Assembly: GCA_963721005.1 (NCBI GenBank)
Contig: CAVRHR010000004.1
Span: 434,001 to 498,000 of the forward strand
Reading direction: 5' to 3'
From: VAZQ01 sp963721005
Lineage (GTDB): Bacteria > Pseudomonadota > Alphaproteobacteria > Rhizobiales > Xanthobacteraceae
DNA length: 64,000 bases
In this document: piece by piece, positions 9,278 through 17,558 of the stretch
How the letters are laid out: each line of letters begins with the position of its first letter
Position numbering within the stretch: the stretch's first letter is position 1
Notes under the pieces: model-generated
What the model was told of the DNA's origin: nothing
Seen by the model: the letters and a program-made list of their open reading frames with translations, nothing else
The model's database searches: none
Program-made: the position numbers and the translations under genes

Positions 9278-10849
9278 CTCTTATGTCCCCTGTCAAGGGT
9301 AGAGGCGAAGCGAAGCGTCCCCCTCGCGGAACTCGGAGGGATTTGGCATTCGATGATCGTGCAACGGTGGGAGCGGAACCCAGAGACGTCGGTCAACATC
9401 CTCTTATTCGCGGGTTCGCGCATATCCGTAAGTCCGTCTGGGGCTGTCCCGGTCTGAGAACGGGCGTCGATCTGGTGATCGGCCACACAGGACGATCGGG
9501 AATTCCCCTTGCCGCGGCTCCGCCCCCGCCGTTGCACGAGATTTGTCCTCACCGGACCATGCCCCCGGCGCAGGCTCCCTGGTGATGGTTGAGTGGTGCC
9601 GCTCGCTCGCCCTCGGAAAGCCGCTTTATGGCGCCGCAGCTGGGGTGATCTCGCGACTGATCGCCCAGATGAAGCCAGCGAGCTCACGTGCGATTGCGGT
9701 AATGGCCACGGTCTTGAGCTTGCCCTTGCGGATCAGCGCTCGGTAGCGGCGATAGAGGCGGCACTGCGCCTTCCAGGTGATCTCGCGAACCGCCGGCGGG
9801 GCAGCATCGACCTTGTGCTGCTTGAGGGCACCCACGCGCGGCGGATGCTGATAGCTCCATGAGCATTCCACCAGCATCCGGCGGGCTCGCCGGTTACCGG
9901 TCTTGGTGATGGGGCCGCGCTTGATCGTATCCCCTGTCGACTCTTCGGACGGCACCATCCCGAGATAGGCCATCAGCTGTCGCGGCGTTCGAAAGCGCGA
10001 CAGGTCACCGATCTCGGCCAGGAGCGTCGCGGCCGAGATCACATCCAGGCCGCGCATCGCCATCAGCCCGGTGACCAGCTCGGCCAGCGACCAGTCCGGG
10101 ACCGCGGCGCGGATCGCCTGCTCCAAGCGCTCGAGACGTTCCCGCGCCTGGCGCGCCGCCAGCATCATCTCCTCGAATACCAGGCGCTGCTCCGGATATT
10201 CGAGCTTCTGGCTCGCCAGCCAGCTCATGTGCGCCTTGGTCCAGGTGTTCTTATTTTCCGGATACGATCTCCCCTGCCGCAGCAGCAGGGCCGAGATCTG
10301 CTGGCGCTTCGATCGCAGGTCCAGCATCGCCGTCTCGCGCGCCCGCGTGAGATCGCGCATCGCCTCGTGTCTCCCCTCCGGCACCCATACCGCGGTGAGC
10401 TCGTTGGCGCGCAGCAGCCTCGCCAAGCCAACCGCATCGCGCCGGTTGGTCTTTACCTTGTCGCCGGGCCGTTTCGGGATCAGCGAAGGCGCCACCACGA
10501 CGCATTCGTGACCAAGGCTCTTGATCTGCCGGTGCAGCCCGTAACCGGTCGGCCCCGCCTCGTAGCAGAACGTCAGCCGCTCGTATCTGGCGGCCAGCTT
10601 GCGCACCAGCTTCGCCGTTGCCGCCGCAGTATTCTCGATCTCGCCCAGAAACCGCACTTCGCCTGTCCGACCGCCATCCGCGATCGCAACCGCATGTCTC
10701 AGCTTCGAGGTATCGAAACCTACGAAAGCTTCGCTACAATGCTCCATGACTCGCCCTCCTTGCTTGAGGCTCTGCCCGGCCTATCCGGGTAACCCTCGCA
10801 ACGGCATCGAGGGTGAGTCGCCTCTTCACGGGAAGGGGACATACGGTCT
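9278..10849 (-). mobile_element. IS110-family insertion sequence, IS1111-like, about 1.57 kb
   Basis: The element holds one transposase gene (9626-10747, minus strand), about 100 bases upstream of it and about 345 non-coding bases downstream. Perfect 10-bp inverted repeats TATGTCCCCT (9282-9291) and AGGGGACATA (10834-10843) lie a few bases inside the ends. Joining the flanks at a shared CT (9278-9279 and 10848-10849) rebuilds 'ccctcgtcctgaggaggccggc'. That matches the REP-like repeat family, with one difference from copy A. Subterminal repeats and a long 3' non-coding region are known traits of the IS1111 subgroup. The exact ends are inferred from this reconstruction. Confidence 0.8.
9626..10747 (-). 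CDS. IS110-family transposase (DEDD recombinase)
   Basis: The 373-residue protein has the IS110 layout: a RuvC-like DEDD domain at the N-terminus, a coiled middle region and a C-terminal Tnp domain. Asp12 (VGFDTSK), Glu63 (CYEAGPTGYG) and Asp104 (KTNRRDA) match the acidic residues. The residue expected to be the third Asp is Asn101. The C-terminal part (MRGLDVISAATLLAEIG, GPITKTGNRRARRML) carries the serine-containing region used for strand exchange. These enzymes use an RNA made from the element's own non-coding end to pair donor and target DNA. The gene is full length without frameshifts. Confidence 0.92.
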   Translation of the reverse strand: MEHCSEAFVGFDTSKLRHAVAIADGGRTGEVRFLGEIENTAAATAKLVRKLAARYERLTFCYEAGPTGYGLHRQIKSLGHECVVVAPSLIPKRPGDKVKTNRRDAVGLARLLRANELTAVWVPEGRHEAMRDLTRARETAMLDLRSKRQQISALLLRQGRSYPENKNTWTKAHMSWLASQKLEYPEQRLVFEEMMLAARQARERLERLEQAIRAAVPDWSLAELVTGLMAMRGLDVISAATLLAEIGDLSRFRTPRQLMAYLGMVPSEESTGDTIKRGPITKTGNRRARRMLVECSWSYQHPPRVGALKQHKVDAAPPAVREITWKAQCRLYRRYRALIRKGKLKTVAITAIARELAGFIWAISREITPAAAP

Positions 10850-10970
10850 GAGGAGGCCGGCTCTCGCCGGCCGTCTCGAAGGACAAAAGCCCGGGCATCG
10901 CAACCATGGTTCGTCCTTCGAGAGCCTCAGAACGCGCGGGCGTTGCCCGCGCTCCTCACCATGAGGCTGA
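10850..10970. repeat. REP-like palindromic repeat, copy B, split by the IS
   Basis: This copy is in inverse orientation to the repeat at 8421-8542 and shares its 'gaggaggccggc', 'gtctcgaaggac' and 'gctcctcaccatgaggctg' blocks. Its outer arm 'gactccctcgtc' lies on the far side of the insertion sequence at 9266-9277. Confidence 0.8.
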
Positions 10971-11001
10971 AGGAATCGAATTCCGGTGCAGAGCCGCTAA
11001 T

Positions 11002-11670
11002 CTAGTTGTTCGCTTCGCGCTCGAGCGCCGCCTTGTTCTCCACGCAGTAGTAGCTGGCGAGGCGTTTGATCAGCGCGTCGCGCATCCATTCCTGCAGGAT
11101 GCGGCTCAGATTTTCGCGCGCGATACCGGCCATCGCGGCCAGGTCGCCCTGGCTGACCTTCTGATGGATCAGGATGCGCCCGCCGCCGACGTCCTCGCCG
11201 AATGCCTCCGCGAGGCTCAGGAGCGCGCGGGCGGCGCGGCCCTTGACCGACAGGAAGCTCATCGCCACCAGGGCATCGTTGTTGTCGCGCAGGTGGCGTG
11301 CCAGCACCGCCGAGATGTGGCGGAAAACCTCCGGGTGGGCTTTCGCGAAAGTCTCGAAATCCGCGCGCGCCACGAAGCGCAGCTTGGCTTCCCGGATCGC
11401 GGTCACCGAGGCCGATCGCGCCGCCCCATCGATCAGCGACAGCTCGCCGACCAGCGCGCCGGGCCCCAGGATGGCGAGGATGCGCTCGCGCCGCGACGGC
11501 GAGGCGGCCGTCACCTTCAACAGCCCGTCGGTGATGCGATAGCAGCCGTCGCAAGCATCGCCGGCGCGGAACAGCGTCTGATGGCGCGGCAGCACGACCT
11601 CGCGGGCATGGCCGAACAGCGTGGCGGCGAAATCCGCCGGCAGGACCGAGGAGGGGGTGTCGCGTGTCAT
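11002..11670 (-). CDS. Crp/Fnr-family transcriptional regulator
   Basis: The 222-residue protein has a cyclic-nucleotide-binding beta-barrel at about residues 10-130 and a winged helix-turn-helix at about 150-210 (KVSQGDLAAMAGIARENLSRIL). The cNMP pocket shows the family phosphate-binding pattern (GALVGELSLIDGAARSASVTA), in short GELSLIDG followed by ARSASV. There are no clustered cysteines for an iron-sulfur cluster, so it is more Crp-like than Fnr-like. A membrane-bound class III cyclase is encoded just upstream on the same strand. The start at MTRDTPSS has an AGGA site eight bases upstream. A start 15 bases further up is also possible. Confidence 0.88.
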   Translation of the reverse strand: MTRDTPSSVLPADFAATLFGHAREVVLPRHQTLFRAGDACDGCYRITDGLLKVTAASPSRRERILAILGPGALVGELSLIDGAARSASVTAIREAKLRFVARADFETFAKAHPEVFRHISAVLARHLRDNNDALVAMSFLSVKGRAARALLSLAEAFGEDVGGGRILIHQKVSQGDLAAMAGIARENLSRILQEWMRDALIKRLASYYCVENKAALEREANN

Positions 11671-11863
11671 GCGCGTATCCTGCATGTCATCCAGCTCTGT
11701 TTGGTCGCGGCCAGTCCGCCGTCTGTTGGTAGGAGCGCGCCGGCCGGAGGTTCGCCGTATCGCCGGCCGCGACGGCGCAATCGGGCAAATCGTGACGGCG
11801 GTCACAGCGTGACGGGTCAAATCGTGCCGGCGGCCGCATGGCCCCGCGATCGCGGATCATCGT

Positions 11864-13003
11864 CTATTCGATCCGCTCGAGCGTAATGCTCAGCTCGGCT
11901 TTTTTCTCGCCCAGCATTTGTTGGTGCCCCCACATCAGGCCATCCGCCGTGTCCTTGAAGGTGAAGCTGGCGCCGCCCAGCACGAACACCAGGCCGGCCT
12001 CGGTGATCGTGCCCGCGACCGATCGGTAACGCGCCGGCCGCTGGTCCGGAACGTTGCCGTTCGGCGGCGCTCCTTGCGCCAGGATGGCGAGCGCGGTGCC
12101 GGATTCATCGATGCTCTCCACCACCAGGATGACCCGCCGGCCGCCGCCGTTCCAACCCTGATCGCCGCCCCAGGCACCCAGATATCCGGCCAGGCGCGCC
12201 GGCACCACCGCCGCCGGCGCTTTGATCGGGAAGGTCGGCGGCAACGGGATGCCTTGGTCGGCTGCGAGTGCCCGCAGCTTGGCCTCATCGAAGGGCGGAG
12301 GAGCGTCATGGCTCGAAACCGGCTGGGCCACCGGAGCGGAGCCTGCCACCGAGGAGCCCTGCGGCAGGCCGTGCAGCGCCAGCGCGATCAGCACCAAGCT
12401 CACCGCCGCCCCGATCGCCAGCCCGGCCAGCCGCCGGCGCTTGGCGCGATCCGGCAGGGCACCGGCGTCGCCGGCTTTGCCCACGGCGGCCGAGCCGGGA
12501 GCGACCCGGTAGGCATGAATCGCATTCGGGATGTTCTTCACCTGCTGGCGGCCCAGATCCTCAAAGGCGACCGGCAGCTTGCCGGCGACCTGCTCATGCG
12601 CCGCATGGGACAAGCAGATCCCGCCCGGCACCGCGATGCCGCCCAGCCGGGCCGCGACATTCACGCCGTCGCCCAAGAGATCGCCGTCCTGCTCCACCAC
12701 ATCCGCCACCGTGATGCCGATCCGGTAGAGCATCCGGCGATCCGGCGGATAAGGCACGTTGCGCGCCCCGATGCCGTCCTGGATATCGACCGCGCAGCGC
12801 ACCGCATCGACCGAGCTCGGAAACTCCGCCAGCGCGGCATCCCCGGCGGTGTTGAAGATGCGGCCACCCCATTGCACCACCAGTGCGTCGAAATCCGCCC
12901 GGTAGCTGGCGAGACGGCGCAGCGCATCCTCCTCGTCCTGCGCCACCAGCCGGCTATAGCCCGCAATATCGGCCGCCAGAATGGCTGAGATCTTGCGTTT
13001 CAC
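11864..13003 (-). CDS. Membrane class III adenylate/guanylate cyclase with C-terminal exported domain
   Basis: The 379-residue protein starts with a class III cyclase domain (about residues 4-165). Metal-binding Asp12 (AADIAGYSRL) and Asp55 (TAGDAALAEF) are present, as is the transition-state Asn-Arg pair in DGVNVAARL. One hydrophobic helix near 195-215 (LAGLAIGAAVSLVLIALAL) follows, then a C-terminal region with lipocalin-like features (YLGAWGGDQGWNGGG, SVAGTITEAGLVF). By topology that part should be periplasmic, the reverse of the usual sensor-first order. The product should be cAMP or cGMP. The next gene downstream on the same strand is a Crp-like regulator, a plausible receptor. Confidence 0.85.
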   Translation of the reverse strand: MKRKISAILAADIAGYSRLVAQDEEDALRRLASYRADFDALVVQWGGRIFNTAGDAALAEFPSSVDAVRCAVDIQDGIGARNVPYPPDRRMLYRIGITVADVVEQDGDLLGDGVNVAARLGGIAVPGGICLSHAAHEQVAGKLPVAFEDLGRQQVKNIPNAIHAYRVAPGSAAVGKAGDAGALPDRAKRRRLAGLAIGAAVSLVLIALALHGLPQGSSVAGSAPVAQPVSSHDAPPPFDEAKLRALAADQGIPLPPTFPIKAPAAVVPARLAGYLGAWGGDQGWNGGGRRVILVVESIDESGTALAILAQGAPPNGNVPDQRPARYRSVAGTITEAGLVFVLGGASFTFKDTADGLMWGHQQMLGEKKAELSITLERIE

Positions 13004-13156
13004 GGTTGCTCGTGCCCTGTCGCTTGCGTGGCGAGCATCGGCGAAATGCGACCGGGAGCGGGATTGCGCGGTCCGCCTGCGGATTCGACGACGGCTCGAT
13101 GGCAGGATAGCAATTTTTCCGGCCTGCCAGAAGGCGTCCCGATCGAGGTTCCGGGC

Positions 13157-14065
13157 TCAGAAATCAGGCTTGGCGGCTCGCGGGATGCCTGCGTCCGGGT
13201 CCTGATGGAATTCGAACGTGTTCTCGGCACAGGCAATTTCCGGCCATTCGAGCCGGTCGCGCAGATAGACCATGCTGGCGATCCACGGCGTGGTGAAGGC
13301 GCCCGCATCCTCGATGCTGAAATCGACCGAGAGGTACTTGTCCTTGTAGCTCGGGTTGGCCGGCCCGCCGGGGCGCCAATTCTCCTTGGCCCCGCGCTGC
13401 AACGCGCCCTTCACGGCGTCGAGGTCGGCGAGCCGATAGCGCTCCACCACGTGCAGCTTCTCGGTATAGGGCGTGCCGAACAGATCGATCATGGCAAACG
13501 GCCGATCAGGCTTGATCCCGACCGTGTCGATGACCAACGCCTCGCCTTCGTAATGGCCGACCGCGTCGCCGTGCCAGGACGGCGTCACCGGTGCCGCATG
13601 CGGTTGGTTCATGCGCACCCGGCGGACCTCGTGATCCTCGCTGAACAGCATCACGATCTCGTCGGGCCGCTGCAGCATCTGCATCGCCATGTGCTTGAAC
13701 AGGAACGGCACCGGCTCGGGCCAGCACTGGTTGGCCGGGTTCGGATAGTCCGCGCCGGCGAGCGAGATTTCGCCCTTGCGCTTCACCACGTCCGCCGCCC
13801 AGGGCTGCAGGATCGGATTGGTGTAGTCGCCGACCAGCTGGCCGTAGTCGCTCGCGCCATTGTCCTGCCGACGGGTCCGGTTGGTGACCGGGCCGGGGCC
13901 GGACGCCGGCGGCACGAACCAGGGCAGCGAGCCGTGCCGCCAGATGCCGGAGAAATCCGGGATCGCCGCGCCCTGCTCGAGCGCATCGGCACGCCCGCCC
14001 GCCGGCTGCCCGACCGCTGCCGCCCACAACGTCGCGCATAGAAGCAAATTCCGCCGCACCTTCAT
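13157..14065 (-). CDS. Secreted protein of unknown function, paralog 1 (CAEN...PDF family)
   Basis: The 302-residue protein has a signal peptide (residues 1-27). Its conserved blocks are PDFSGIW, GPGPVTNRTRR, GDYTNPILQPWAADVVK, NQCWPEPVPF, TPSWHGDAVGHYEGEALVIDTVGI, LHVVERYRL and a C-terminal CAEN...KPDF. It closely resembles the product at 21337-22239 and more loosely that at 22379-23248. I do not recognise a named domain or catalytic motif. Conserved Cys, His and Trp residues in the core suggest a folded periplasmic domain. GGGAGG lies five bases before the start. It is likely exported and monocistronic. Confidence 0.8.
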   Translation of the reverse strand: MKVRRNLLLCATLWAAAVGQPAGGRADALEQGAAIPDFSGIWRHGSLPWFVPPASGPGPVTNRTRRQDNGASDYGQLVGDYTNPILQPWAADVVKRKGEISLAGADYPNPANQCWPEPVPFLFKHMAMQMLQRPDEIVMLFSEDHEVRRVRMNQPHAAPVTPSWHGDAVGHYEGEALVIDTVGIKPDRPFAMIDLFGTPYTEKLHVVERYRLADLDAVKGALQRGAKENWRPGGPANPSYKDKYLSVDFSIEDAGAFTTPWIASMVYLRDRLEWPEIACAENTFEFHQDPDAGIPRAAKPDF

Positions 14066-14257
14066 GTCGACCTCCCGTCATGAATCGCTCGGTATGTCGG
14101 CCCACGTCCGCTGCGGGCCAGCCCATCTTACCTCGATCGCCGAGACGGTGCACGCGAGAGATGAGGATCGCGAGCGCCGGCATGATGCGCACGAATTCGC
14201 GTCGATTGTGCGGGCGCGTGTTCTTCTTTAGATTGGGCACTCGCCGCGAGAGATGTC

Positions 14258-14827
14258 ATGGTCATGGATGGCTCAGTGGTCGCGCTTCCCGCAGGCGTCA
14301 GCCTGTATGCGCTGACGCCGCACTGCGACGCGCGCGGCAGCGTGGTCGAAATCTATCGCGAGACCTGGGATCTGGGCTGCCGTCCGGTCCAGTTCAATGC
14401 GTTGACGAGTGCCGCCGGGGTGCTGCGCGGCGTCCATGTCCACGTCCGCCACGTCGACCATCTGGTGTTGCTGTCCGGCCGCGCGGTGGTGGGACTGCAT
14501 GATATGCGCCCGGTCTCGCCCACGGCCGGCGCGTCATGCCTGCTCGACCTCGATGCGCACGAGCCGCGCGCCGTCATCGTCCCGCCCGGCGTCGCGCACG
14601 GATTGTACTTCCCGGTTGCCTCCGTCCTGACCTACGGCTTGTCACTGCAGTGGGAGCCCGGCGAGGAGATCGGTTGCCGGTGGGATTGCAAGGAGCTCGG
14701 GCTCGCCTGGCCGACAAGCGGGCCGTTGCTTTCCGAGCGCGATGCCGCGGCGCCTGGCTACGCGGAATCGTTCGCGGCATTCGGGCAGGCATGGGCGGCG
14801 CAATATGGAACGGCAGCCGATCGTTGA
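14258..14827 (+). CDS. RmlC-like dTDP-sugar epimerase / cupin
   Basis: The 189-residue protein has the cupin barrel of dTDP-4-dehydrorhamnose 3,5-epimerases: DARGSVVEIYRE near the N-terminus, GVLRGVHVHVRHVDHLV as the core, and VPPGVAHGLYF with the conserved histidine. In RmlC a His-Asp pair epimerises the sugar. Here the barrel and the first histidine region are recognisable, but the family residues are only partly conserved, so it may act on another sugar nucleotide. The glycosyltransferase gene follows about 50 bases downstream on the same strand. The pair points to modification of a surface polysaccharide. Confidence 0.75.
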   Translation: MVMDGSVVALPAGVSLYALTPHCDARGSVVEIYRETWDLGCRPVQFNALTSAAGVLRGVHVHVRHVDHLVLLSGRAVVGLHDMRPVSPTAGASCLLDLDAHEPRAVIVPPGVAHGLYFPVASVLTYGLSLQWEPGEEIGCRWDCKELGLAWPTSGPLLSERDAAAPGYAESFAAFGQAWAAQYGTAADR

Positions 14828-14878
14828 GGTTGCGGGTTCATCGCCGGTGCCGGCAGGGCCGCCTGTCGCGTGCTGCCG

Positions 14879-15850
14879 ATGAGCGAGGGTATGCCGCCGC
14901 TGTTCACCATCCTGCTGCCGGTCGTCCGTCCGCCGGCCCTGCTGCCGTTCGCGATCGAGAGCGTGCTCGCCCAGAGCGTGCCCGAGCTCGAGCTGCTGAT
15001 CGTTTGCGACGGAGCGCCGGCGGAGACCCTCGCCTGCGCGCGGGACTATGCGGGCCGGGATCCGCGCGTGCAGGTGCATGTCTTCCCTAAAGGCGAGCGC
15101 CACGGCGAGGCCCACCGCCATGCGGCGCTCGCGGGCGCTCGCGGCCGCTACGTCGCGCATATCGGCGACGACGACCTCTGGTTCCCGGACCACCTGGCGG
15201 AGCTGGGTGCCCTGCTGGCGAAGGCCGACTTCGGCAACCTGCTGCATGTTTACGTTCATCCCGGCGGACGGGTCGAGATCTTGCCCGGCGACATCGGCTT
15301 GCCGGCCATGCGCGAGCGCATGCTCGGCGAGAAGTTCAACCTGTTCGGGCCGACCGTGGCCGGATATCGCCTGGCCGCGTACCGCGCGCTGCCGGAAGGC
15401 TGGTCGCCGGCGCCGCCCGACGTCTGGGTCGATCTCCACATGTGGCGAAAGTTCCTGCGGATGGAGAACATGGTATTTGCCACGCGCGCGGTCGTCAGCG
15501 CGCTCGTGCTTGCGACGCCGCAGCGGCACGACCTCACCTTGGCGCAAAGGCAGGTCGAGAATCGCACCTATCTGGAGCGCATCCGCGATCCGGCCAGCCG
15601 CAACGAGATCGTCGCGGCGGCGTGGCATTCGCTGCTGGATCGCGACTTGAAGAGCGAACGGCAGGTGCTGGTGCTGGGCGCCGCCCGCGACGGCTTGGCG
15701 GCCGAGCTTGCGCGCACGACCGCGCTGGCCACCGCCAAGGAGAATGAGATCAACTATATGCTCGGGTCGCGGTCCTGGCGCCTGACGGCGCCGCTGCGTA
15801 AGAGTTTTGCAATTGCCGCGCGCCTGTACGGATCGACGCGCGGCGAATGA
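14879..15850 (+). CDS. Family 2 glycosyltransferase
   Basis: The 323-residue protein opens with a GT-A nucleotide-binding fold (FTILLPVVRPPALLPFAIESVLAQ). The metal-binding DxD-type motif is IGDDDLWFPDH at about residue 105. The stretch GERHGEAHRHAALAGARG is typical of GT2 enzymes. The C-terminal 120 residues are helical and include ENEINYMLGSRSWRLTAPLR, a tail often seen in rhizobial O-antigen or capsule transferases. It lies just behind the RmlC-like gene. A GTG nine bases upstream is an alternative start. The acceptor and sugar are not predictable. Confidence 0.85.
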   Translation: MSEGMPPLFTILLPVVRPPALLPFAIESVLAQSVPELELLIVCDGAPAETLACARDYAGRDPRVQVHVFPKGERHGEAHRHAALAGARGRYVAHIGDDDLWFPDHLAELGALLAKADFGNLLHVYVHPGGRVEILPGDIGLPAMRERMLGEKFNLFGPTVAGYRLAAYRALPEGWSPAPPDVWVDLHMWRKFLRMENMVFATRAVVSALVLATPQRHDLTLAQRQVENRTYLERIRDPASRNEIVAAAWHSLLDRDLKSERQVLVLGAARDGLAAELARTTALATAKENEINYMLGSRSWRLTAPLRKSFAIAARLYGSTRGE

Positions 15851-16145
15851 TCCGGCGCCAGTCTTGGTCAGCAGTCGCGAGTTGTTGGAGTGGTCTAAGC
15901 CTATGAGTGATAAGGGGCACGTATAGCCGGGACAGAAAAAATCGCCCGAAATCAAGCGGTTCCGTGCTTGGCCGAGCCCACTATCGAAGCAGGTCCCGTC
16001 GCCAGCGGGCACGAAGCTAGGCGGCAGAAATTGACCCTTAGCGACATCCGCGTTACGTACTATTCAATGGTGGGAAATTTCGATCGTAATCTGAAGCCAT
16101 CCGTGAAATGTTGGTCAAGCCGTCTCTTCGCAAAGGGGAAACGTC

Positions 16146-17459
16146 ATGAGGCAAATTGGATGTGTCGTCGGGGTGACCGCGTTTAGCTTGGCTCTGCTTT
16201 CGGCACCAGCAGTCGCCGACCCGCCCAAGGCCATGCCCGGCTTGGAAAAGATCAACCACATTGTTGTGATTTATCTGGAAAATCGAAGTTTCGACCATTT
16301 GTACGGCGCTTTTCCCGGTGCCGAAGGGATAGCGCACGCGGGCGCCGCGGCCCTCCAAGTCGATGAAAATGGGCATCCCTATGAAAAACTGCCGGCGTTC
16401 AATGGGCCAGCCATCGATGCATCCAGACCTTCGCTGAAACTGCCTGAATTACCCAACAAACCATTCGATCTCGCCGCATTTATTCCAATAGATCAGCCGA
16501 TGAACGCCCAGTTTGAGAAGGGCAATAACTATTACCAGGCCCAACAGTCGATCAACAGTGGAAAGATGGATCGATTTGTTTCGGTTTCCGGCAGTCCGAC
16601 GATGGGATATTTCGACGGTTCGCTGCTTCCGATGTGGCGCTTCGCTCGACAGTTTGTTCTGGCGGATCATTTTTTTCAGGCCGCTTTCGGTGGCACGGCC
16701 ATAAATCACATGTTGCTGTTTTGCGCTTGTGTTCCCGCGTGGCCCAACGCGCCTGCCGAAATCACGGCGCAGGTGGATGGTGATGGGAAATTAGCTAAGG
16801 ATGGCATCATCAGCCCTGATGGTTTCATGGTCAACAATCTGGTGGCCTACGCCGATCGCGCGCCACTTCAATCCACTCCCCACATCGGCGATCGTATGGA
16901 TGCCGCCAAAGTATCTTGGACTTGGTACAGCGGCGATTGGAACAAGCAAAAAAACCGCGACAACAAGCGGCCCTTCCTTCTGTTCCGGAACCTCGCGGTT
17001 GGTACGCCCGGGGCGGACGCTCACCTCAGGGATGACGCGGAATTCGTCAACGACCTCCGTCGCGGAACGCTGCCAAGTGTGTCATTTGTTAAACCCGCCG
17101 CCTTCAACGAACATCCGAATCAGATGTCAGGGCTTCTACGCGACGACACTCACACCGCCGAGCTTGTGAAAGCCGTTCAGGAAAGCGCCTACTGGTCGGA
17201 CAGCGTTATAATCGTCACCTATGACGAGGGTCATAGTTTCTGGGATCACGTGGCCCCTCCCAAGGTAGACCGCTGGGGTCCTGGACGGCGAATACCGGCG
17301 ATCATCATTTCTCCTTTCGCCAAGACCGGTTTCGTCGATCATACGCAATATGACACGACGTCCATTCTGAAGCTGATCGAAACGCGTTTCGGGTTGGAGC
17401 CATTGGGAACGCGTGATGCCGCAGTTGCCGACCTGACGGAATCTCTAAATTTGAAATAA
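16146..17459 (+). CDS. Secreted acid phosphatase / phospholipase C-type phosphoesterase
   Basis: The 437-residue protein has a signal peptide (residues 1-24) and the alkaline-phosphatase-like fold of the phosphoesterase (AcpA/PlcC) family. Signature segments are INHIVVIYLENRSFDHLYG near residue 37, NHMLLF, and VTYDEGHSFWDHVAPP near 360. These supply the metal ligands (Glu, Asn, Asp, His). Such enzymes hydrolyse phosphomonoesters or phospholipids outside the cell and often serve phosphate scavenging. AAGGGGA lies eight bases before the ATG. Its base composition is clearly more AT-rich than its neighbours, which suggests transfer. No pho box was found by eye. Confidence 0.85.
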   Translation: MRQIGCVVGVTAFSLALLSAPAVADPPKAMPGLEKINHIVVIYLENRSFDHLYGAFPGAEGIAHAGAAALQVDENGHPYEKLPAFNGPAIDASRPSLKLPELPNKPFDLAAFIPIDQPMNAQFEKGNNYYQAQQSINSGKMDRFVSVSGSPTMGYFDGSLLPMWRFARQFVLADHFFQAAFGGTAINHMLLFCACVPAWPNAPAEITAQVDGDGKLAKDGIISPDGFMVNNLVAYADRAPLQSTPHIGDRMDAAKVSWTWYSGDWNKQKNRDNKRPFLLFRNLAVGTPGADAHLRDDAEFVNDLRRGTLPSVSFVKPAAFNEHPNQMSGLLRDDTHTAELVKAVQESAYWSDSVIIVTYDEGHSFWDHVAPPKVDRWGPGRRIPAIIISPFAKTGFVDHTQYDTTSILKLIETRFGLEPLGTRDAAVADLTESLNLK

Positions 17460-17558
17460 ACGCGAGAGATGCGGGCTGCTGCAGAGCATGGAACGTGGTC
17501 ACGCGGCCCTTGTGATGCGTGGGAATTTGGATAGTTTTGGAATCATGAGGTGCACGTC

